From a virus, in the IMG/VR virus record IMGVR_UViG_3300042924_004294, positions 1 through 63,025 of that record: 63,025 nucleotides of DNA. The stretch is one strand, 5' to 3'. How positions within the stretch are numbered: position 1 is the first letter of the stretch; each line of letters begins with the position of its first letter. A model generated the notes under the pieces. The model saw nothing but the letters and a program-made list of their open reading frames with translations, had not been told where the DNA came from and made no database searches. This document shows, one piece after another, positions 34,714-41,250 of the stretch. The position numbers and the translations under genes are program-made.

Positions 34714-35632
34714 ATTGCTCTCTTGATTCATGTTTTTTTATTAAGTTATTTATTATTTGTGGGTTTGATTTCAATTCAGACTCCCACACCACTTCAAAAA
34801 AATAACCATTACTTTTTATTAAGTCAATTTTATTATTATCATATTCCCATAATTCTTGTGCGGTTTTTTTCTTTACTTGGTGATAATAACTTGCGTCGTA
34901 TTTTTTGGGGTTACAATGCCAATAATCTCCATTATATTCAATAATTAAATTTAATTTAGGTATGTATATGTCACATATTTTTGTGTCAATTTTTAATGAA
35001 TGTTTTACTTGGTAACCCATATTTTTTATTTCTTTTAATATTTCTTTTTCTTTTTTTGACCTATTAATTGATTTTATTTTTCCCATCCTTCTAGTGTTTT
35101 TCATAGTTTCTGAAAACATTTTTCTAACATGTTCCATTTCACCATTATTCCACTTTTGTTTTAAATTATCGTGAGCTCTTTTTTTATTGTCAGGATTTGA
35201 CATTCCATTTTCAAAACCTTTTGCCTTCCCCTTTCTACTTTTTGAAATTTTATTTTTTGTTTTTTCATCGTGTTTTTTTCCGTAAAACGGATTTCCTTTA
35301 CCTATTTGTTTTTTTAATGAACAATTTTTACAATCACAATTTTTGTCAATTTTAACAAAGTGATTTCTACAGGCAATAATTTTATTTTTTGATTTAGTTT
35401 GAATTATTTCCTTACATGTTGGGCAAATTCTTTCAACAACATAATACTCGTTGATTAATTTATAATTCAAACTTTTACATCTGTCTTTTTTTCTTATTAC
35501 ATCGTGTTTTTTTAAAATACTGAGTATTTTTGGTTTGGAGACTTTAAATTCTGTTGCAACAATTGAACTACTTTTACCATTAAGATATTGTTTAACTACT
35601 TCTTCTTCGTCTAATTGAATTTTTTTTCCCAT
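34685..35632 (-). CDS. Free-standing homing endonuclease (NUMOD3 + VSR-like)
   Basis: 315 residues. N-terminal HTH-like segment (VVKQYLNGKSSSIVATEFKVS), Cys pairs (CPTC, CDCKNC) that may bind zinc, a NUMOD3-type NPFYGKKHDEKTKNKISKSRKGK (split as NPFYGKKHDEKT and NKISKSRKGK) at 114-136, and a C-terminal VSR/EDxHD nuclease: CDIYIPKLNLIIEYNGDYWH at about 220-239 with Asp, Glu, Asp and His. Such genes are mobile and insert near conserved phage genes. It has its own TATTTAT motif and a hairpin over its stop. It heads the glycan operon. Confidence 0.85.
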   Translation of the reverse strand: MGKKIQLDEEEVVKQYLNGKSSSIVATEFKVSKPKILSILKKHDVIRKKDRCKSLNYKLINEYYVVERICPTCKEIIQTKSKNKIIACRNHFVKIDKNCDCKNCSLKKQIGKGNPFYGKKHDEKTKNKISKSRKGKAKGFENGMSNPDNKKRAHDNLKQKWNNGEMEHVRKMFSETMKNTRRMGKIKSINRSKKEKEILKEIKNMGYQVKHSLKIDTKICDIYIPKLNLIIEYNGDYWHCNPKKYDASYYHQVKKKTAQELWEYDNNKIDLIKSNGYFFEVVWESELKSNPQIINNLIKKHESREQSNSRRSQKN

Positions 35633-35638
35633 AATATG

Positions 35639-35645
35639 ATAAATA
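35639..35645 (-). promoter_or_regulatory. TATTTAT motif upstream of homing endonuclease
   Basis: Minus-strand CTATTTATC, 6 nt before the ATG. It lies after a terminator and is the only such motif I saw at the head of the whole 15-35 kb minus-strand block. Confidence 0.5.
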
Positions 35646-35670
35646 GTCCCGACCTATCAAAAGGTAATAA

Positions 35671-35700
35671 AATAAAAAATCCACCTAAAATAGGTGGATT
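35671..35700 (-). terminator. Minus-strand terminator after 35724
   Basis: 9-bp stem AATCCACCT/AGGTGGATT (35678-35686 with 35692-35700), loop AAAAT, T-run on the minus strand. Ends the small-protein cluster before the homing endonuclease gene. Confidence 0.85.
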
Positions 35701-35723
35701 GCATTTTTTGATTTTGTTTAAAG

Positions 35724-36359
35724 TTATTTTACCTTTTGAATTTTTGTAACTCTACCTAAAAATATGTGTTTACCAACCTTAAATTGTATTGATTCGTTTG
35801 CATCTTCAGATGATTCACTAATAACTCCAGCGTCTTGTAATTCTTCTCTAATAACATCTCTTACAACATCTCTTACCACATCTCTAATCATTGTTTTCAT
35901 TTCATTCATGTTGAATTGTGATTGTGTGTTTTGAGTTGTTGTTTTGGTGTTTGATTTTGGTAATGATTCGGATGGTTGTGAGTTTTTATTTTCCATCTTC
36001 ATTAGTCTTTGAGCCCCTTCGATTATATCATCAGATATAGATGCACTTGACATAGTATTAGGTTGTACTATAGGTCTTTCAATCATTAATTTTTTAATTT
36101 CATCTGGTAATTTTGAATTTAAAATTTTTGATTCTTCAATCGGTTTTGTTGGGTCATAATTTGATTTTTGACTTGTCGATGGGCTTTCAGACAAAAATTC
36201 TTGAGGTAAGTTATACGTTGCTTGAGGAGTATTAAAACTCTCTAACATTGGTGCTGCATTAATATTTTGTGGAATTTCACCTCTTTTTATTGTGCTCTGT
36301 CTGTCCATAATTTTTTTGGACACGGCCAATCTTTGCATTAATTCTTCTGCTGATGACAT
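35724..36359 (-). CDS. Unknown hydrophilic protein with repeated VVRD helix (211 aa)
   Basis: No family recognised. Long disordered-looking Ser/Asn/Pro-rich N-terminus; near residue 160 a VVRDVVRDVIREEL stretch likely forms a short amphipathic or coiled helix; the C-terminus FKVGKHIFLGRVTKIQKVK is a small beta unit. A pattern of this kind is common for head core or assembly proteins, but context gives no proof. Follows the WYL-like gene by 13 nt and is ended by a strong terminator. Confidence 0.6.
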   Translation of the reverse strand: MSSAEELMQRLAVSKKIMDRQSTIKRGEIPQNINAAPMLESFNTPQATYNLPQEFLSESPSTSQKSNYDPTKPIEESKILNSKLPDEIKKLMIERPIVQPNTMSSASISDDIIEGAQRLMKMENKNSQPSESLPKSNTKTTTQNTQSQFNMNEMKTMIRDVVRDVVRDVIREELQDAGVISESSEDANESIQFKVGKHIFLGRVTKIQKVK

Positions 36360-36372
36360 ATTTTTTTATTTT

Positions 36373-36762
36373 TTATTCATTATCAAATTTAGCGTTAAGT
36401 AAAACTCTAATCATTGATTTATCACCTTGTGGATTATAGTTAGGTCTAACTTCATCAAACTTATCAAAGGAGGGTTTATATGTAAAGATTTTATCTACTC
36501 TAAATAATCTCCAACCTGGTAAAACATTACCTTTATTTTGTGCACTGTAGGAAGCACCTTCTCTTTCCCACGCTCTTAAAACCATATTATCTCTTTTTGA
36601 AAATCCTAAACACACAGGTTCTATTGTTCTATATCCTTTACCTCCATTATCATCACCATCATAATAAATTGTCACCACGTTTCTTTTTTTAATAGAATCC
36701 GTCATGTCAGAAATTGCAGCAATTTCTGTAATCAATTCACTAAGATTGTTGACTAATTTCAT
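36373..36762 (-). CDS. WYL-like domain protein
   Basis: 129 residues. The pattern VVTIYYDGDD, GYRTIEPVCLGFSKRDNMVLRAW, PGWRLFRVDKIFTY matches the WYL ligand-binding domain, here without the usual N-terminal HTH. WYL domains bind nucleic acids or ligands and appear in phage defence regulation and in phages; the role here is open. It overlaps the gene upstream by 4 bp. Confidence 0.65.
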   Translation of the reverse strand: MKLVNNLSELITEIAAISDMTDSIKKRNVVTIYYDGDDNGGKGYRTIEPVCLGFSKRDNMVLRAWEREGASYSAQNKGNVLPGWRLFRVDKIFTYKPSFDKFDEVRPNYNPQGDKSMIRVLLNAKFDNE

Positions 36763-37052
36763 TGTGGAACGTAATAAGGATTTTTTTCTGAAAATTTATT
36801 ACTTTTCAAATCGTCTTTTCTTTCAAATCTATCAAGTGCTGTTCCTGCATTTTGATTGTATATATCTAAATCTCCACCAGTACCTCTACCTTTACCATCA
36901 CCATCAGCTAATGCTGCGGGATTAACACTTGAATAGGGATTAACTTCCTTGAAATCATTACGAGCGAACATTTTTCTTCTTTGTTCTTCGGCAATTTTTG
37001 ACAACGTGTTGTCAGGTTGCGAAAAATCTAATTTATCTGATTGAACTGCCAT
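36759..37052 (-). CDS. Small Asn/Asp-rich protein (97 aa)
   Basis: No family recognised. Hydrophilic with few hydrophobic residues, mostly likely disordered (NPYSSVNPAALADGDGKGRG), ending in NPYYVPQ. Overlaps both neighbours (4 bp, 1 base), so it is coupled in a four- to five-gene operon. It may be a virion or assembly factor. Confidence 0.55.
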   Translation of the reverse strand: MAVQSDKLDFSQPDNTLSKIAEEQRRKMFARNDFKEVNPYSSVNPAALADGDGKGRGTGGDLDIYNQNAGTALDRFERKDDLKSNKFSEKNPYYVPQ

Positions 37053-37516
37053 TACAATATTTTTTTAATTAAATAGTTTATTTTTTTAACTTCTTCTTTT
37101 ATTGACGTATCAAATTTATTTGAACCTTTTTCATGTCTTTTACTTGGTATTAAATTAATACCATTTTTTTCATGAGTGTCGTTAAATTGGTTTTGCATTC
37201 CCGTATCACTTTTAACTTTTTTTCCACCCTCAACACTGTTTCTCCATGTTTTTAAAACCTCATCACACCAAGATTTCATTCTATCGCCACCGTTTAAAAT
37301 AAAAGGGGCATCTTTTTTATTTCCGTTGTAACCATCAAACCAATTTTTTATTCTTTTTATTTGTTGGTAGGTTGCAACTTTTTTTTCACGCAATTCTTTA
37401 TTTCTGTTATACCCTTCGGTCCCTTCGTCACCATCTGTCGAACTAAAACATTGTTCTAAATGTTTTAACAATGTATCGGGTACAACCGCCTTTCTATCGT
37501 ATAATGAACTATTCAT
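37052..37516 (-). CDS. Conserved-looking phage protein (154 aa)
   Basis: Contains TYQQIKRIKNWFDGYNGNKKDAPFILNGG and a WCDEVLKTWRNSV helix, split here as TYQQIKRIKNWFDGY and DAPFILNGG; I recall similar segments in other large myophage proteins but no function. Basic C-terminus. Overlaps its upstream gene by 8 bp. Confidence 0.55.
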   Translation of the reverse strand: MNSSLYDRKAVVPDTLLKHLEQCFSSTDGDEGTEGYNRNKELREKKVATYQQIKRIKNWFDGYNGNKKDAPFILNGGDRMKSWCDEVLKTWRNSVEGGKKVKSDTGMQNQFNDTHEKNGINLIPSKRHEKGSNKFDTSIKEEVKKINYLIKKIL

Positions 37517-38225
37517 CTTTTAACATATAAATTAATTCTTGAAGAGAAATGTTATTGTCATTTGCCATTTTTTTAAGGGCTCTTACATTTTTTTTAATTA
37601 AATCACCAATAACACCATCGTCAGATTTTCTTGATTTGTCTAATAAAATTTCCTCATCTAATTCCAATTCTTTTAGTATTTCTCTATCTATAAAACCTTT
37701 TTTCTTTTTTATTTGTGGGGGTGTTTTTTTATCTAATCCTTTTTTCTTTCCTTGGTCTAGTGTTCTTACTTTTGCGTTTTGTGGTTTTAACTTTAATTCT
37801 TTTTTGAAAAATTTCTCAGTTTCTTCTGCATCCATAAATTTTGTGTCTTCAAAACCAAAAGCCTTCGACATGTCAATTTCTTTTACGTGACCTTCACCAT
37901 AATAACCATACCAACCCCTTAAAAGTGGGTCTCTTGGGTTTTTACTCATAGAAACAATTTTATCTGTGGTTGTCGGATTGTTTTTTGTCCCTGTTGTTGC
38001 TGGATTCAAAATAGGTATAGAAGATGAGTTCCAAGTTCCATCATCATCTACCAATTCTGTAACCTCACCTTCTGAGTTTTTTGTTTTTTTTGTGAAGATT
38101 TCATGACTCTTACAGGGCATAAAAATCTTCTTACCTTTTTCTGTATGTTGGTGTGAACCTGTACATCCTAAAGTCTTAGCAACTCTTTCTGCTCTTTCTT
38201 TTGTAGAATATTTATAAGTTTTCAT
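37509..38225 (-). CDS. Cys/His-motif protein (238 aa)
   Basis: The N-terminus (about 8-46) holds KERAERVAKTLGCTGSHQH and MPCKSHE: a C-x3-H-x-H ... C-x2-H set that could bind zinc; similar segments occur in several T4-like phage proteins. The rest is charged, with Lys-rich runs and a helical C-terminus. Function unknown. Its TATTTAT motif makes it the first gene of the small-protein operon, divergent from the adhesin candidate at 38275. Confidence 0.6.
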   Translation of the reverse strand: MKTYKYSTKERAERVAKTLGCTGSHQHTEKGKKIFMPCKSHEIFTKKTKNSEGEVTELVDDDGTWNSSSIPILNPATTGTKNNPTTTDKIVSMSKNPRDPLLRGWYGYYGEGHVKEIDMSKAFGFEDTKFMDAEETEKFFKKELKLKPQNAKVRTLDQGKKKGLDKKTPPQIKKKKGFIDREILKELELDEEILLDKSRKSDDGVIGDLIKKNVRALKKMANDNNISLQELIYMLKDE

Positions 38226-38239
38226 TTAATACTTTTTAT

Positions 38240-38246
38240 ATAAATA
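38240..38246 (-). promoter_or_regulatory. TATTTAT motif upstream of 38225
   Basis: Minus-strand GATATTTATATAA, 14 nt before the ATG; paired with an opposing copy at 38260-38266. Confidence 0.5.
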
Positions 38247-38259
38247 TCTTCTGTTAAAG

Positions 38260-38266
38260 TATTTAT
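38260..38266 (+). promoter_or_regulatory. TATTTAT motif upstream of 38275
   Basis: GTATTTATT, 8 nt before the ATG of the adhesin candidate. Two divergent genes each having a copy on their own coding strand shows the motif is directional. Confidence 0.5.
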
Positions 38267-38274
38267 TAATAAAA

Positions 38275-40788
38275 ATGCCAAGTCAAAGTATTAATTCATA
38301 TTTTACACCAAAATATTCCCAAAAATTAAATTTTGCGGACTATTTCGATTTTACACTTGTCGGAGATGAAAAAGACTACGATGAAGAGGTGGTATTTTCT
38401 AACGAACTAATTGCGTATGATGACGGAAATAGACTTCCAATTTTATTTGATTTAGGGGATTCCAACACTTGTCCTCAAATACCAATGTCGTTTGACACCT
38501 TTTATAGTGGTGCTACTTTAGTTAGTAAAAATTATTACAACCCTAATAATGTTGATTTAGATTGTATCTCGGCATTTACGGGAACTTGTGATGTTGGATT
38601 AGTTGGAACCGATAATGGTTTATTTACTTCGTTGACAGGTCAAACACTTTATTACACTATGGGGGTTAGAAATGATTATAAGTTTAACCCAATATACTAC
38701 GACAGAAGAATGAAAATGCATATGGTTACGGGGTATACCAATCCACCAAATGTTGTTTTTTCAGGTAGACCAAAACAATCTATGTATAATATTGTATCTA
38801 AAAGTGACCCAACAATTGGTTACTATCAAGAATTATATGGTGGTTTCTATCAAGGATTTTATAAACTTTTTGGTTATGATTATGAAGTTTTTCCTGAGCG
38901 TGTAAATAAAGGTTGGACCATGGAGACGGTTATAAAACCAAGAAACTTAGATGAATATATTATCAATACATCAACTGAAGAGTATCTGAATACAAAATAC
39001 CCGAGTAATGCTGGTACTTTTTTCTATTTTGGTACAAGAGCCGAAAACAAATTTTATCATTTTGCAAGTGGAAGTCCTGAATCTGATTCAGGATACACAA
39101 GGGCAACCACAGGTTTAACATCATTACAAAGTTGTAAATGTTCTGATACTGGTGTAACAAACGCTAACTGTGTCACACTTTACCCACAAAGTGCAACAAC
39201 CGCAGTTCACCAAATAGGTTGTGGATGTGGAGCATGTACAGAACAAATACCAGTTCCACCATTAGACCCTAAATTTGATGTGTTGTCAAACGCATTATCA
39301 ATTAGATTTAGTGGTTGTCCTTTAAATCCAAGTTTATGTATCAAATACATTAAAATAACAGGAGATTGTGTCACAACAGGTGTTTGTGAAACTACTGGTG
39401 TTACTTTTCAAACAGGGTACACCATAACCGAAGTCTGTACACCACCAATATATGATGTATGTGATTATGTTTGTGGTACAATAACTGAAGACAGATGGGT
39501 AATGGTTACGGCAGTTTTTGAAAGATATACAACAATAGAAGAGTGTGATTTATTAAATCTTGGCGGTTTAGGGGATATAAGAGAAGTGACTTATCAATCT
39601 ATTTTAAACGGGACTGCATATAATTTGATTATGCCACCTGAAACACATTCTGGTGACACAAAAGAAAATAAAGTTTATAGAATTGTTTTTGACCATAAAT
39701 GGTTTGATGATACTTGGTATAGATTAGGAAGACTCAAATTATATATTAACGGTTACTTATTCACCATAATTGAAAACTTTGAAGAAATAATTCCAAGGGA
39801 ATTAAATTGCGAAAAAGAAAAACAAATCGGCGTACCGTTTAACATTTCTTGGGGTGGAGGTAGTCAAGGATTACATGACAATTTAATTTTTTCCGCCGAT
39901 ACGTTATTAACAGGACCATATATACAAGACCCTGAATTATTTCCAAATGAAATATTGTCAGCAACAACTTTAAGTGGTTTAACCACAAATATACTTGTTG
40001 AACAAAATTTTGGGGGTTCATTTATGGGGGGTATATCGCAGTTTAGAATGTATACTGAACCTTTTGCAAGTCCTCAAGTGCAACACAATTTTAGAATTTT
40101 AAAAGATAAATTTGATTTGTTTGATTATTGGTGTCCTGATTGTTTGACTCCTGCACCGACACCTACACCAACTCCGACACCTACCCCTACTCCAACTCCG
40201 ACACCTACCCCAACACCTACCCCTACTCCGACACCCGCAAATATACTTGCAGTGGCAATACCGTGTTTAGGCGAATCTGAAGCGGAAGTTATTTCAATAC
40301 CTCCACAATATCAAAATCTTGACAACTACTATGTTGTTGGCGGAACAAATGGTCAATGTTATATCGTTACAAGTCCATCTGCAGGACCTCAAACCGTGAC
40401 ATGGAACGGTCAAGTTTATGGTCAAAACGGAGATTGCTCGTTATGTCCTCCTGTACCGACACCAGTACCTTGTTTAACAACACACCCGTACTTATCTTCA
40501 TATTTAAGTTTTTCTACCAATCAATATGGTAATTTTTCAAATAGTTATTCGTTGGCTTGTAGTTCGTTGTTGTGTTTATCTGCTGGAACATGTAGTACCA
40601 ATGGAGCAATTGAATCTATGTACATTGATACTCCACAAATTCAAGTTGGTACGGTGTTCTATGGTGGACCTACAACATGTAATTACTATGGTATGACAGG
40701 ATTTTATGTTGCACAAAACGGTGCAAACTACGTATTATTAAGTATTTCGAATGGTGTTGTTACTCAAGTATTAAATAATTGTTCATAA
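38275..40788 (+). CDS. Candidate tail adhesin with lectin-like domain and Pro-Thr linker
   Basis: 837 residues. The central part (about 210-600) has GWTMETVIKPRNL and RLKLYINGYLFTIIENFEE plus FNISWGGGSQGL, typical of concanavalin/LamG-like beta-sandwich domains that bind glycans. Many Cys in the middle (CKCSD, CGCGACTE) suggest disulfides or metal sites. A (Pro-Thr)n linker (40150-40236) joins a C-terminal Cys-rich Gly/Ser/Tyr domain. Layout fits a virion surface or receptor-binding protein. It has its own TATTTAT motif and is next to a small beta protein and DNA polymerase, not to the main tail genes. Confidence 0.65.
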   Translation: MPSQSINSYFTPKYSQKLNFADYFDFTLVGDEKDYDEEVVFSNELIAYDDGNRLPILFDLGDSNTCPQIPMSFDTFYSGATLVSKNYYNPNNVDLDCISAFTGTCDVGLVGTDNGLFTSLTGQTLYYTMGVRNDYKFNPIYYDRRMKMHMVTGYTNPPNVVFSGRPKQSMYNIVSKSDPTIGYYQELYGGFYQGFYKLFGYDYEVFPERVNKGWTMETVIKPRNLDEYIINTSTEEYLNTKYPSNAGTFFYFGTRAENKFYHFASGSPESDSGYTRATTGLTSLQSCKCSDTGVTNANCVTLYPQSATTAVHQIGCGCGACTEQIPVPPLDPKFDVLSNALSIRFSGCPLNPSLCIKYIKITGDCVTTGVCETTGVTFQTGYTITEVCTPPIYDVCDYVCGTITEDRWVMVTAVFERYTTIEECDLLNLGGLGDIREVTYQSILNGTAYNLIMPPETHSGDTKENKVYRIVFDHKWFDDTWYRLGRLKLYINGYLFTIIENFEEIIPRELNCEKEKQIGVPFNISWGGGSQGLHDNLIFSADTLLTGPYIQDPELFPNEILSATTLSGLTTNILVEQNFGGSFMGGISQFRMYTEPFASPQVQHNFRILKDKFDLFDYWCPDCLTPAPTPTPTPTPTPTPTPTPTPTPTPTPTPANILAVAIPCLGESEAEVISIPPQYQNLDNYYVVGGTNGQCYIVTSPSAGPQTVTWNGQVYGQNGDCSLCPPVPTPVPCLTTHPYLSSYLSFSTNQYGNFSNSYSLACSSLLCLSAGTCSTNGAIESMYIDTPQIQVGTVFYGGPTTCNYYGMTGFYVAQNGANYVLLSISNGVVTQVLNNCS
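40150..40236 (+). repeat. Pro-Thr dipeptide linker repeat
   Basis: About 14 Pro-Thr units in frame within the adhesin gene; codons vary (CCT, CCA, CCC, CCG with ACA, ACT, ACC), so the repeat is kept by selection on protein rather than by recent slippage. Confidence 0.9.
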
Positions 40789-40806
40789 ACCACATAAGAA
40801 GAAAAA

Positions 40807-41160
40807 ATGGAATTTTTTATAAATCAAAACTCTACATTACCAATTTTGAAAATGGAACCAGTCGTGGACGGTAGAAGTGACTCTTATAAAAATATTATAG
40901 AAATTTTAGATAATGCAATTATTCGTTTTTCAATGAAAGACGAAAAGAATGGAATACAAAAAATATTTATGAACCAAGCTTATATTGTCGAGAAATTAAA
41001 AAATAACCCTGATAGTCCAACTGAATATTATTTATACTACAAATGGACCGCGAACGATACAAAAATAAAAGGTAGATTTATAGGTGAATTTTCAGTAGTT
41101 TTACAAAATGGAGAATTGATTTCACCAATTAGAGAAAATCTTTATATAAACATTGTTTGA
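40807..41160 (+). CDS. Small Ig-like/BppU-like beta protein (117 aa)
   Basis: Strand-rich. The pattern ILDNAIIRFSMKDEKNGIQKI, then YYLYYKWTANDTKIKGRFIGEFSVV, resembles the N-terminal Ig-like domain of phage upper baseplate proteins (BppU-type); weak. It follows the adhesin gene by 18 nt and precedes DNA polymerase. It may attach the adhesin to the virion. Confidence 0.5.
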   Translation: MEFFINQNSTLPILKMEPVVDGRSDSYKNIIEILDNAIIRFSMKDEKNGIQKIFMNQAYIVEKLKNNPDSPTEYYLYYKWTANDTKIKGRFIGEFSVVLQNGELISPIRENLYINIV

Positions 41161-41181
41161 CATTAAGACAAGACATTTTTA

Positions 41182-41188
41182 TATTTAT
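41182..41188 (+). promoter_or_regulatory. TATTTAT motif upstream of DNA polymerase
   Basis: TATATTTATT, 62 nt before the ATG; the remaining leader is A-rich without an SD. The largest distance of this motif in the window. Confidence 0.35.
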
Positions 41189-41250
41189 TAAAAAAGGGAA
41201 ACCACAACATAGTTTGTGAGAATAATAACCCAAAATTAAAAATATAAAAT

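Noticed and set aside
38206-38225. MKTYKYS start of the 238-residue protein as a T4-like capsid-targeting sequence
   Set aside because: It resembles the T4 internal protein start by its first residues but has no L/I-x-E site nearby; the similarity is probably chance.
40150-40236. Pro-Thr repeat as a CRISPR array or DNA satellite
   Set aside because: It is a dipeptide repeat in frame with varied synonymous codons and no spacers.
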